Source: Actinobacteria bacterium OV320 (lineage in GTDB: Bacteria; Actinomycetota; Actinomycetes; Streptomycetales; Streptomycetaceae). Taken from it: a stretch of DNA of 64,000 nt. Made by a program: the position numbers and the translations under genes. The stretch is from assembly GCA_001298545.1 (NCBI GenBank), contig LJCX01000029.1, forward strand, positions 1 to 64,000, read 5' to 3'. Each line of letters starts with the position of its first letter. Positions within the stretch are counted from its first letter, which is position 1. Below, piece after piece: positions 23,467 through 31,734 of the stretch. The notes beneath the pieces were generated by a model that was given only the letters and a program-made list of their open reading frames with translations, ran no database searches and had not been told where the DNA came from.

Positions 23467-25770
23467 TCAATTTCGTAGGACGTCCGCCTCGCACCGCAGC
23501 CGCCGCTCCGCCCCCACCTCGCGCACCGGCCCGGCGAGCCGCACCCGCGCCACCTCCCGCGCCTGCCCGCTGGACGTCCCCAACCGCAGCTCCAGATTCC
23601 CGGGTTCGACCACCCGGCGTCCCGCGCGGTCGGTGAACGCCGACAGGTCGGCGTGGAAGCGGAAGGTCACCCGGGCCGACCCGCCCGCCGCCAGCTCCAG
23701 CCGCTGATAGCCGATCAGCCGTACGTCGGGACGGGTGACGCTCGCCACCGGGTCGTGCAGATACAGCTGCACGACCTCCGCGCCCGCCCGCTCGCCGGTG
23801 TTGCGGACCGTGACGGACAGGTCGTACGAGCCGTCCGTGCCGATCTCCGCGTCCGGGCCGGAGAAGTCCTCCCACGCGAACCGCGTGTACGAGCGCCCGT
23901 GTCCGAACGGGTACAGCGGGGTCGGGTCCAGGTTGCTGACCTCGCCCGCCAGACCCAGCGGCGGCTGGAGGTAGGTCCAGGGCTGACCGCCCGGCACGCG
24001 CGGCACACTCACCGGGAGGCGGCCCGAGGGGTTCACCCGGCCCGAGAGCACGCCCGCCACCGCCGGACCGCCCTCCTCGCCCGGGAAGAACGCCTGGACG
24101 ACCGCACCCAGCCGTCCGTGCCAGCGGCCGAGCGCGTACGGGCGGCCGGTGAGCAGCACCAGGACGACCGGGACGCCCGTCGCGACCAGCGCGTCCAGCA
24201 GTTCGCCCTGGACGCCGGGCAGGGTCAGGTCGGCCACGTCGCAGCCCTCGCCCGAGGTGCCCCGGCCGAACAGGCCCGCCCGGTCGCCCAGGACGGCCAC
24301 GCAGACGTCCGCCTCCGCGGCGCGGGCGATGGCCTCGGTGAAGCCGGACGGGTCCGGGTCCGAGACCCCGCACCCTTCCGTGAACGTGACCTTCGCGTCG
24401 GGGAGTTCGCCCCGCAGGGACTCCAGCACGGTGGGGATGTCGATGCCCAGGTCCACCTCGGGGTGGTGGGTGAGGACATGGGACGGGAAGGAGTAGCAGC
24501 CCAGCATGGCCAGCGCGTCGGCGGCCCGCGGGCCGACCACGGCGACGCGGGTGTCGGGGGCGAGCGGGAGCAGCCCGTCGGGGTTGTCCAGCAGGACCAC
24601 CGACTCCTCGGCCAGCCGGCGGGCCAGGGCGCGGTTCGTCGCCGGGTCGAGGTCGACCGACTCGGGGATCGGCGGCTGCCAGTCCTCGTCCAGCAGGCCC
24701 AGTTCGCACTTCTGCAGCAGGACGCGGTGGGCGGCCCGGTCGACCAGCTCCTCGGGGAGCTCACCGGCGCGCACGGCCGCGACCAGGGTCTCGCCGTAGT
24801 ACTTCACGGTGGGCAGTTCGACATCGATGCCGGCCGCCAGGGCGAGGTGGGCGGCCTGCGCGGGGGTGCCGGCGACCCGGTGCAGGGTCTGCAGGAAGCC
24901 GATGCCGAAGTAGTCGGCGACGACGGTGCCGGTGAAGCCCCACTCCTCCCGCAGGAGGCGGGTCAGCAGCTCGGGGTCGGCGGAGGCCGGGACACCGTCG
25001 CGTTCCGTGTAGGCCGCCATCACCGAGCGGGCGCCGCCCTCGCGCAGGGCCATCTCGAAGGGCGGCAGGGTCACATCGGCGAACTCCCGGGTGCCCGCCC
25101 GCACCGGGGCCAGGTTGCGGGCGCCCGCCGAGGAGGCGTACCCCGCGAAGTGCTTGAGCGTGGCGACGACCCCGGCGGACTCGAGCCCGCGGACATAGGC
25201 CGTGCCGACCGTGCCGACCAGGTACGGGTCCTCGCCGATCGTCTCCTCGACCCGTCCCCAGCGCGGGTCGCGGACGACGTCCAGGACGGGGGCGAGGCCC
25301 TGGTGGACGCCGACCGCGCGCAGGTCGCGGCCGATCGCCCGGCCCATCTCCTCCACCAGTGGCGGGTCGAAGGCGGCGCCCCAGGCCAGCGGGACCGGGT
25401 AGGCGGTGGCCCGCCAGGCGGTGAAGCCGGCCAGGCACTCCTCGTGGGCGACGGCCGGGATGCCGAAGCGGCCGGCCGCGGCGATCCGCCGCTGGGCGAG
25501 GGCCAGCGCGCGGGCGCCGAGCGCGGGCTCCACGGGCGCGGTGCCGAAGGACCGGGTCAGCTGGCCGAGCCCCCGGGTGATCAGCTCGTTCCAGTCGTAG
25601 TCGGCGGTCATGTCGTGCTGATGCGGGGCGACTCCGTCGCCGTCCGTCGCGGCGCCGACCCACACGCCGTACAGCTGGGCGGTCTTCTCCTCCAGGGTCA
25701 TCCGGGAGAGGAGGTCGTCGACACGGGCGGCGGCGGGCAGGGCGGGGTCACGCCAGGGGGCGGTGGTCAT
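23467..25770 (-). CDS. Glycoside hydrolase family 3 beta-xylosidase/beta-glucosidase
   Basis: The 767-residue protein has the full GH3 layout: an N-terminal TIM barrel (KHFAGY at 206-211, the nucleophile Asp286 in VVADYFGI), an alpha/beta sandwich (about 390-560) and a C-terminal fibronectin-III-like domain ending near 750. No signal peptide is visible, so it should work inside the cell on imported oligosaccharides. Its sequence matches what I recall of streptomycete BxlA beta-xylosidases, and the nearby xylanase supports xylobiose as substrate; beta-glucosidase remains possible. AGGAG precedes the ATG by four bases. It is divergent from the LacI regulator and has two operator-like sites upstream. 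Confidence 0.9.
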   Translation of the reverse strand: MTTAPWRDPALPAAARVDDLLSRMTLEEKTAQLYGVWVGAATDGDGVAPHQHDMTADYDWNELITRGLGQLTRSFGTAPVEPALGARALALAQRRIAAAGRFGIPAVAHEECLAGFTAWRATAYPVPLAWGAAFDPPLVEEMGRAIGRDLRAVGVHQGLAPVLDVVRDPRWGRVEETIGEDPYLVGTVGTAYVRGLESAGVVATLKHFAGYASSAGARNLAPVRAGTREFADVTLPPFEMALREGGARSVMAAYTERDGVPASADPELLTRLLREEWGFTGTVVADYFGIGFLQTLHRVAGTPAQAAHLALAAGIDVELPTVKYYGETLVAAVRAGELPEELVDRAAHRVLLQKCELGLLDEDWQPPIPESVDLDPATNRALARRLAEESVVLLDNPDGLLPLAPDTRVAVVGPRAADALAMLGCYSFPSHVLTHHPEVDLGIDIPTVLESLRGELPDAKVTFTEGCGVSDPDPSGFTEAIARAAEADVCVAVLGDRAGLFGRGTSGEGCDVADLTLPGVQGELLDALVATGVPVVLVLLTGRPYALGRWHGRLGAVVQAFFPGEEGGPAVAGVLSGRVNPSGRLPVSVPRVPGGQPWTYLQPPLGLAGEVSNLDPTPLYPFGHGRSYTRFAWEDFSGPDAEIGTDGSYDLSVTVRNTGERAGAEVVQLYLHDPVASVTRPDVRLIGYQRLELAAGGSARVTFRFHADLSAFTDRAGRRVVEPGNLELRLGTSSGQAREVARVRLAGPVREVGAERRLRCEADVLRN

Positions 25771-25832
25771 GAAACTCCTGTCAGAGGTCGGTGAGCCACC
25801 AGGTGGACAGTCGGTGCGGAGAGCAAGAAGTA

Positions 25833-25864
25833 CGAATGTTTCGAGCTGTACTTCGAATGTTCCG
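25833..25864. promoter_or_regulatory. Two operator-like sites (CGAA-N3-TTCG) in the xylosidase/lacI gap
   Basis: CGAATGTTTCG at 25833-25843 is a perfect 4-3-4 inverted repeat. CGAATGTTCCG at 25854-25864 differs at one base. Centres are 21 bases apart, two helical turns. The same pattern stands before the xylanase gene (27072). Similar CGAA-type boxes are known in streptomycete xylanase promoters. They are the probable targets of the adjacent LacI protein. Confidence 0.65.
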
Positions 25865-25887
25865 GGAACCTATGGCGTCGCAATAGG

Positions 25888-25916
25888 TTCGTCAAGAGGT
25901 CGCGTGGCGATACGAT
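25888..25916 (+). promoter_or_regulatory. Promoter of the lacI-type gene (leaderless)
   Basis: TTCGTC (25888-25893) and TACGAT (25911-25916) are separated by 17 bases. The -10 ends seven bases before the ATG at 25924, and there is no Shine-Dalgarno sequence, so a leaderless transcript is likely. Confidence 0.5.
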
Positions 25917-25923
25917 CGCCGCC

Positions 25924-26982
25924 ATGACACCCTCGGAGCCCGTGGAAACGCGGACAGAAGCGCGGCCGACACAGACCGCGACGCTCGCGGAGATCGCCCG
26001 TGAGGCCGGCGTATCGGCACCGACTGTTTCGAAGGTCCTCAACGGCCGCGCCGATGTCGCCCCGACGACCCGTACCCGCGTCGAGGAACTGCTGCGCGCC
26101 CACGGCTACCGTCGCCGCCGCGCCGAGGCGACCCGGTCCCCCTTGATCGACCTGGTCTTCCACGAGCTGGAGAGCGCCTGGGCGATGGAGGTCATCCGGG
26201 GCGTGGAGAACGTGGCGCGCGACGCCGGGCTGAGTGTCGTGCTGAGCGAGAGCGCCGGACGGCTCACGCCCGGCCGGACCTGGGCCGACCAGGTGGCGGC
26301 CCGCCGTCCGCACGGGGTCGTGCTGGTCCTGTCCGGGCTCGACGAGTCCCAGCGGGCGCTGCTGACCAGCCGGTCCATCCCGTTCGTGGTGATGGACCCG
26401 GCCGGCGACCCGGGCGCCGACGTGCCGTCCATCGGGGCCACCAACTGGCAGGGCGGCCTCGCCGCGACCCGGCACCTGGTCGAGCTGGGGCACCGGCGGA
26501 TCGGGGCGATCAGCGGGCCGCCGCAGATGATGTGCAGCCGCGCCCGGATCGACGGCTACCGGGCCGCGCTGGAGACGGCCGGGCTGCCGGTCGACCAGCA
26601 GCTGATCAAGACCGGCGACTTCCACCACGAGACCGGCTACCGGCTCGGCCGTGAGCTCCTCGACCGCCCCGACCGGCCCACCGCCGTCTTCGCGGGCAAC
26701 GACCTCCAGGCGCTCGGCTGCTACGAGGCCGCCCGTGAGCTGGGGCTGCGCATCCCGGAGGACGTGAGCGTGGTCGGCTTCGACGACCTGCCGGTGGCCC
26801 GCTGGGTGGGTCCGCCGCTGACGACCGTCCGGCAGCCGCTCACGGAGATGGCCGAGGCGGCGGCCCGGCTGGTGCTGGAGCTGGGGCGCTCGGCGTCCCG
26901 GGAAACGCCCACGGCGACGCGCGTGGAGCTGGCGACGAGCCTGGTGGTGCGAACGAGCACCGGGGCGCCGCCCGTCCGGTAG
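25924..26982 (+). CDS. LacI-family transcriptional regulator of xylan utilisation
   Basis: The 352-residue protein has the LacI helix-turn-helix at about 17-40 (TLAEIAREAGVSAPTVSKVLNG), a hinge helix (VEELLRAHGYRRR) and a periplasmic-binding-protein-like effector domain to the end, with the typical VVGFDDLPVARWVGPPLTTV near the C-terminus. It is divergent from the GH3 gene and 110 bases upstream of the xylanase gene. Because the CGAA-N3-TTCG motif flanks both targets, it likely represses both until a xylo-oligosaccharide binds; the ligand is inferred. BxlR-type regulators known in Streptomyces fit this picture. Confidence 0.9.
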   Translation: MTPSEPVETRTEARPTQTATLAEIAREAGVSAPTVSKVLNGRADVAPTTRTRVEELLRAHGYRRRRAEATRSPLIDLVFHELESAWAMEVIRGVENVARDAGLSVVLSESAGRLTPGRTWADQVAARRPHGVVLVLSGLDESQRALLTSRSIPFVVMDPAGDPGADVPSIGATNWQGGLAATRHLVELGHRRIGAISGPPQMMCSRARIDGYRAALETAGLPVDQQLIKTGDFHHETGYRLGRELLDRPDRPTAVFAGNDLQALGCYEAARELGLRIPEDVSVVGFDDLPVARWVGPPLTTVRQPLTEMAEAAARLVLELGRSASRETPTATRVELATSLVVRTSTGAPPVR

Positions 26983-27071
26983 GGCGCGGGGACGCGGGTG
27001 GCCGGAAGTTGACGTATTGACGGGTGTGACGGACGCCCCCACACTCCTCCGAAGTCAATCGGTTGCACGAC

Positions 27072-27082
27072 CGAAACTTTCG
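27072..27082. promoter_or_regulatory. Operator-like site overlapping the xylanase ribosome binding site
   Basis: CGAAACTTTCG (extended to CCGAAACTTTCGG, 27071-27083) is a perfect inverted repeat with a three-base centre. Its right arm runs into CGGAGG, the xylanase Shine-Dalgarno sequence, 12 bases before the ATG. Upstream, CCGA-N6-TCGG at 27049-27062 may be a weaker half-site pair, and two TTGACG hexamers (27009, 27017) are candidate -35 elements. Confidence 0.65.
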
Positions 27083-27094
27083 GAGGCACCCGCA

Positions 27095-28450
27095 ATGAGA
27101 TCCTCCAGTTCGTCGATACGTGCACGTCTCGCCGCCCTGCTCGCCGGGGCGGCCACCGTCGGCGCCCTCCTGAGCGGAGTGGCGCACGCCGCCGACACCC
27201 CCCTGCGCGACCTCGGGGCGGCCAAGGGCAAGGTCGTCGGCACGGCGGTCACCGGCTCCAAGCTCACCGGGACCTACGGCGACATCGCCGGGGCGCAGTT
27301 CGGCTCGCTGACCCCCGGCAACGCCATGAAGTGGGGCTCGGTGGAGCCGACCCAGGGCTCCTTCAACTGGGCGGAGGCCGATCAGATCGTGGCCTTCGCG
27401 CAGGCCCACGACCAGCAGGTGCGCGGCCACACCCTGGTCTGGCACAGCCAGAACCCCAGCTGGCTCACCAACGGCACCTGGACGTCCGCCCAGTTGAGCA
27501 CCCTGCTGCAGAACCACATCAACACCGAGGTCGGCCGCTACCAGGGGAAGATCGCCGCCTGGGACGTCGTCAACGAGCCCTTCAACGAGGACGGCACCTA
27601 CCGCTCGACCCTCTGGTACAACGGCCTCGGCGTCGACTACATCGCCAACGCGCTGACCTGGGCGCGGGCCGCCGACCCCGCCGCCAAGCTGTACGTCAAC
27701 GACTACAACGTCGAGGGCGTCAACGCGAAGAGCACCGCCCTCTACAACCTGGTCAAGTCGCTGAAGGAGCGGGGAGTCCCGATCGACGGGGTCGGCCTCC
27801 AGGCCCACCTCATCCTCGGTCAGGTCCCGTCCACCTTCCAGCAGAACATCCAGCGCTTCGCCGACCTCGGCGTCGATGTGGCCATCACCGAGCTGGACAT
27901 CCGGATGACGCTCCCGTCCGACAGCGCCGAACTGGCCCAGCAGAAGGCCGACTACAAGGCGGTCACCGCGGCCTGTGTGGCGGTGGCGCGCTGCGTGAAC
28001 CTCACCGTGTGGGGCTTCACCGACTCCGACTCCTGGGTGGAGAGCACCTTCCCCGGACAGGGGGCGGCGACGCCGTACGACGCGAACTACGGGCCGAAAC
28101 CGGCGTATTACGGCATCGCGGAGGCGCTGGGCGGCACGACGACGCCTCCGCCGGCCGGCGCGTGCACGGCGGCCTACAGCGTGGGCAGTCAGTGGAACAC
28201 CGGGTTCACCGGGAACGTGACGATCTCCTGCTCGGGCGCCGCGCTGTCCTCCTGGAAGGTGACCTGGACGTACGGAGCGGGCCAGCAGATCACCCAGGCC
28301 TGGAACGCCGGCTGCACCCAGTCGGGGGCGGCCGTGACGTGTGTGAACGCCTCGTACAACGGGTCGGTGCCGGACGGGGGTTCGGTGAGCTTCGGGTTCA
28401 ACGCGAGCTGGAGCGGCAGCAATCCGGTTCCCACGGTGACGCTGGGCTGA
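27095..28450 (+). CDS. Secreted GH10 endo-beta-1,4-xylanase with CBM2
   Basis: The 451-residue enzyme has a signal peptide (cleavage about HA-A at 32-33), a GH10 barrel (about 35-345) and, after a short TTTPPPAG linker, a family 2 carbohydrate-binding module (about 357-451). The acid/base Glu161 is in WDVVNEP and the nucleophile Glu266 in AITELDIRM. The CBM2 has its two paired Cys and aromatic surface residues (WKVTWTY, WNAGC, FNASW). The start ATG has CGGAGG nine bases upstream. It would cut xylan outside the cell and feed the intracellular GH3 enzyme. Confidence 0.96.
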   Translation: MRSSSSSIRARLAALLAGAATVGALLSGVAHAADTPLRDLGAAKGKVVGTAVTGSKLTGTYGDIAGAQFGSLTPGNAMKWGSVEPTQGSFNWAEADQIVAFAQAHDQQVRGHTLVWHSQNPSWLTNGTWTSAQLSTLLQNHINTEVGRYQGKIAAWDVVNEPFNEDGTYRSTLWYNGLGVDYIANALTWARAADPAAKLYVNDYNVEGVNAKSTALYNLVKSLKERGVPIDGVGLQAHLILGQVPSTFQQNIQRFADLGVDVAITELDIRMTLPSDSAELAQQKADYKAVTAACVAVARCVNLTVWGFTDSDSWVESTFPGQGAATPYDANYGPKPAYYGIAEALGGTTTPPPAGACTAAYSVGSQWNTGFTGNVTISCSGAALSSWKVTWTYGAGQQITQAWNAGCTQSGAAVTCVNASYNGSVPDGGSVSFGFNASWSGSNPVPTVTLG

Positions 28451-28533
28451 GGATCGTGAGATTTTCACAAGAAGTTCGCCGTGCGGCGGCCGTCCTAACA
28501 GTTCGCTCATAATTCGGACTTACGTTCCTGTGC

Positions 28534-29589
28534 GTGACGCGACACGAGGAGCAGGACGACGCGGGCAGACAGCGGGGCCGGCGGTCGAGAGTGCTGAAGG
28601 CCGCCGGTCTCACCCTGGCCGCCGCCCTGGTGGTGGGCATCGGGACGGCGGGCTGGGCCTACTGGCACCTCAACGACAACATCAAGAGCGTCGACATCGA
28701 CAACGCGCTCGGCGACAACCGCCCCGCGAAGGCGGTCACGGCCCCCTCCCCGTCCGGCTCGGCGTCCGCCTCCCCACTGCCCACCGAGGCCGTGAACATC
28801 CTGGTGCTGGGCTCGGACTCGCGCAGCGGCGAGGAGAACCAGGCGCTCGGCGGCGGCGACAGCTCGGGCGCCCGTTCCGACACCGCGATGGTCGTGCACA
28901 TCGACGCGGGCCGCACGACCGCCACCGTCGTCAGCATCCCGCGCGACACCCTCGTCACCCGCCCCTCCTGCCCGCTGTCCGACGGCGGCTCGACGGCGGT
29001 GGCGTACGGCGTGATGTTCAACACCGCCTACTCGGTCGGCGGTCCCGTCTGCGCCGTCAAGACGGTCGAGTCGATCACCGATGTCCGCATGGACCACTAC
29101 ATCGAGGTCGACTTCTCGGGCTTCGCGAAGCTCGTGGACGCGCTCGGCGGGGTCACCGTCACCACGGACGAGGACATCGACGACGACGACAGCCATCTGC
29201 GCCTCGCGGCCGGCACCCACCATCTGGACGGCACCCGGGCGCTCGCCCTGGCCCGCACCCGGCACGGCATAGGCGACGGCAGCGACCTCGGCCGCATCGG
29301 CCTCCAGCAGACGCTGGTGAAGGCCCTGCTGGAGCAGATCGCCTCGACCGACCTGCTGACCAGCCCCACCGAGCTGTACTCGGTCGCCGACGCGGTCACC
29401 GGCAGCCTCACGACGGACACCGGCCTCGACTCCCTCGCCGCGCTGATGGAGCTCGGCCAGAGCCTGAAGGGCCTCTCGGCCGCCCACCTCAGGACGGTGA
29501 CCATGCCCGTGGTGGCGGCCCCCTCCGACCCCAACCGGGTGGTGGCACGGGAACCGGCGGCGAGCGAGCTGTGGGCGTCGCTGAGGTGA
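28534..29589 (+). CDS. LytR-CpsA-Psr family protein
   Basis: LCP proteins attach anionic glycopolymers to peptidoglycan. The 351-residue product has a short cytoplasmic N-terminus with RRGRRSR, one transmembrane helix (about 27-49), a Ser/Pro-rich linker, then the LCP domain. Conserved residues are in ILVLGSDSR, SIPRDTLV (Arg and Asp of the phosphate pocket), and ALALARTRHGIGDGSDLGRIGLQQ. The GTG start has no clear Shine-Dalgarno sequence; CATAAT (28508-28513) is a candidate -10. It stands alone after the xylanase gene, and there is no terminator between them that I could see. Confidence 0.92.
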   Translation: MTRHEEQDDAGRQRGRRSRVLKAAGLTLAAALVVGIGTAGWAYWHLNDNIKSVDIDNALGDNRPAKAVTAPSPSGSASASPLPTEAVNILVLGSDSRSGEENQALGGGDSSGARSDTAMVVHIDAGRTTATVVSIPRDTLVTRPSCPLSDGGSTAVAYGVMFNTAYSVGGPVCAVKTVESITDVRMDHYIEVDFSGFAKLVDALGGVTVTTDEDIDDDDSHLRLAAGTHHLDGTRALALARTRHGIGDGSDLGRIGLQQTLVKALLEQIASTDLLTSPTELYSVADAVTGSLTTDTGLDSLAALMELGQSLKGLSAAHLRTVTMPVVAAPSDPNRVVAREPAASELWASLR

Positions 29590-29750
29590 ACCGGCCCGGC
29601 TGGCCGCGGAAGGGGGCGTGAGCTGCGGAAACGCCGGCCGGAAAAGTTTCCGCGAAAAAGTCCGGCGGGGGCGTCGATCCGGTCGGCCCCCGTTCGACGA
29701 AGGGGTGAGAGGCCGGGAAGGACCCGGCTCACCGCATCCGAGGAGTCACC

Positions 29751-30107
29751 ATGCCCCGCTACCTGTCGCTCGTGAAGATCGACGAGGCCACCGCCCCCGC
29801 CGAGGGCCCCAGCCCCGAGCTGATGCAGCGGATGGGCGAGCTGATCGAGGAGGTCACCAAGGCCGGCGTCATGCTCGACACCGCCGGGCTCACCCCGTCC
29901 GCGCAGGGTGTCCGCGCGCACTGGGAGGGCGGGAAGATCTCCCTCACCGACGGACCCTTCACCGAGTCCAAGGAGGTCGTCGGCGGCTACGCGCTCATGC
30001 AGTGCAAGGACATGGCCGAGGCGATCGAGTGGACGAAGCGGTTCCTGAAGGTGCACGAGGAGCACTGGACGGTGACCTGTGAGGTACGGGAGATCGCGGA
30101 AGGCTGA
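29751..30107 (+). CDS. DGPF-domain (YCII-related) protein
   Basis: The 118-residue protein has the SLTDGPFTESKEVVGGYALM motif that defines DGPF proteins, in a dimeric ferredoxin-like fold (MPRYLSLVKIDE start, EWTKRFLKVH helix). The enzymatic function is not established. DGPF genes are the typical partners of ECF42 sigma factors, one of which starts 99 bases downstream. The ATG has GAGG about 10 bases upstream. CGTCGATCC (29672-29680) in the upstream gap resembles the TGTCGA -35 reported for ECF42 targets, but with one change. Confidence 0.92.
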   Translation: MPRYLSLVKIDEATAPAEGPSPELMQRMGELIEEVTKAGVMLDTAGLTPSAQGVRAHWEGGKISLTDGPFTESKEVVGGYALMQCKDMAEAIEWTKRFLKVHEEHWTVTCEVREIAEG

Positions 30108-30116
30108 GCTTTCCTT

Positions 30117-30170
30117 GCCTTCTCTGCCTTCTCTGCCTTCTCTGCCTTCTCTGCCTTCCTTGCCTTTCTT
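30117..30170 (+). repeat. 9-bp tandem repeat (GCCTTCTCT)n
   Basis: Four perfect units of GCCTTCTCT (30117-30152) are followed by GCCTTCCTT and GCCTTTCTT. The pyrimidine-only strand bias is strong. The array fills most of the 99-base gap between the DGPF gene and its sigma factor gene and would lie on their common transcript. Confidence 0.9.
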
Positions 30171-30206
30171 GGCCTGAACGACCGCCGGGGTGTTCGATGG
30201 TGGGTT

Positions 30207-31490
30207 GTGGAACAACAGCCCGCCTCGGACCCCAAGAGCCCCTCGGATCCCCGTGCCGCCATCGAGACCGTCTTCCGCCTCGAGTCCCCCCGCGTCATCG
30301 CCGCCGTCGCCCGTGTCGTGCGGGACGTCGGCATCGCGGAGGAGCTGGCGCAGGACGCCCTGGTCGCCGCCCTGGAGCAGTGGCCGCGCGACGGGGTGCC
30401 GGACAACCCCGGCGCCTGGCTCACGGCCACCGCCCGGCACCGCGCCGTCGACCTGGTCCGGCGCCGGGAGAACTACGCCCGCAAGCTCCAGGAGATCGGC
30501 CGCGGTCTGGACCCGGCGGCCCCGCCGGAGGAGCCCGCCGATCCGGACGCCATCGACGACGACCTGCTCCGGCTCGTCTTCACCGCCTGCCACCCGGTGC
30601 TCTCCGCCGAGGCCCGGATCGCCCTCACCCTGCGCCTGCTCGGCGGCCTGAGCACTCCGGAGATCGCCCGCGCCTTCCTGGTCCCCGAACCGACCGTCGC
30701 CCAGCGCATCGTCCGCGCCAAGAAGACCCTGGCCACCAGGAACATCGCCTTCGAGGTGCCGTACGGACCCGACCGCGAGGCCCGGCTCGGTTCGGTCCTC
30801 GACGTCATCTACCTCATCTTCAACGAGGGGTACGCGGCCACCGCGGGCGACGACTGGCTGCGCCCGGCCCTGTGCGAGGACGCGCTGCGGCTGGCCCGGC
30901 AGCTCGCGGCCCTGATGCCGAAGGAGCCCGAGGTGCACGGCCTGGTCTCGCTGCTGGAGTTCCAGGCGTCCCGCACGGCCGCCCGCACCGCCCCGGACGG
31001 CAGGCCCGTCCTCCTCAAGGACCAGGACCGGCGCCGCTGGAACCGCATGCTCGTCGCCCGTGGCATCGCCGCCCTCGACCGGGCAGGAGCCGTGGCCACC
31101 GGCGCCCCCGGCCCGTACGCCCTCCAGGCGGCCGTGGCCGCCTGTCACGCGCACGCCCACACCTACGAGGACACCGACTGGACGGCCATCGCCACCCTGT
31201 ACGGGCTGCTGGCCGCCCGGACCCCGTCCCCGGTCGTGGAACTCAACCGCGCGGTCGCCGTGTCGATGGCGGACGGCCCGGGACCCGCGCTGGAGATCGT
31301 CGACCGTCTCGTCGCCGAACCGACCCTGCGCGACTACCACCTCCTGCCCAGCGTCCGCGGCGACCTGCTGCTGCGGCTGGGCCGGACGGCGGAGGCGAAG
31401 GCCGAGTTCGAACGGGCCGCGGAGCTGACGGGCAACGAACGGGAACGGGAGCTGCTGCGGGCGCGGGCCGACGGGTGCCGACCGCGGTGA
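30207..31490 (+). CDS. ECF42-type RNA polymerase sigma factor with C-terminal extension
   Basis: The 427-residue protein has sigma region 2 (about 18-85; VRDVGIAEELAQDALVAALEQWPRDG, ARHRAVDLVRRR) and sigma region 4 (about 125-180; LTLRLLGGLSTPEIARAFLVPEPTVAQRIVRAKK), then a 240-residue helical extension (VIYLIFNEGYAAT onward, TPR-like in the last part, LGRTAEAKAEFERA). This architecture and the adjacent DGPF gene define the ECF42 group, which lacks an anti-sigma factor and is controlled by its own extension. The GTG start at 30207 gives MEQQPASD. The signal sensed is unknown. Confidence 0.93.
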   Translation: MEQQPASDPKSPSDPRAAIETVFRLESPRVIAAVARVVRDVGIAEELAQDALVAALEQWPRDGVPDNPGAWLTATARHRAVDLVRRRENYARKLQEIGRGLDPAAPPEEPADPDAIDDDLLRLVFTACHPVLSAEARIALTLRLLGGLSTPEIARAFLVPEPTVAQRIVRAKKTLATRNIAFEVPYGPDREARLGSVLDVIYLIFNEGYAATAGDDWLRPALCEDALRLARQLAALMPKEPEVHGLVSLLEFQASRTAARTAPDGRPVLLKDQDRRRWNRMLVARGIAALDRAGAVATGAPGPYALQAAVAACHAHAHTYEDTDWTAIATLYGLLAARTPSPVVELNRAVAVSMADGPGPALEIVDRLVAEPTLRDYHLLPSVRGDLLLRLGRTAEAKAEFERAAELTGNERERELLRARADGCRPR

Positions 31491-31503
31491 GGGCACCTCG
31501 CAG

Positions 31504-31548
31504 CCCGCACGCCTAAGGCCCGCACGCCTAAGGCCCGCACGCCTAAAG
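31504..31548 (+). repeat. 15-bp tandem repeat, three copies
   Basis: CCCGCACGCCTAAGG occurs at 31504 and 31519, with CCCGCACGCCTAAAG at 31534. The array begins 14 bases after the sigma factor stop. Confidence 0.9.
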
Positions 31549-31734
31549 CCCCGGCAATTTCGAACGTTTGTCGGCTGAAAATGCGTTCCCTTTGTGGCGG
31601 GGGCGACCTAGAGTGATCCGGCCGCTGTGAAACGACTGTGCGGCCGAGGGGAAACGGCGACGGGGGACGGCGCCGACCCGACCCGGCCCACGCGCGGCTC
31701 CGACGACATCATGTGATCCCCGGGGGTCTACAAC

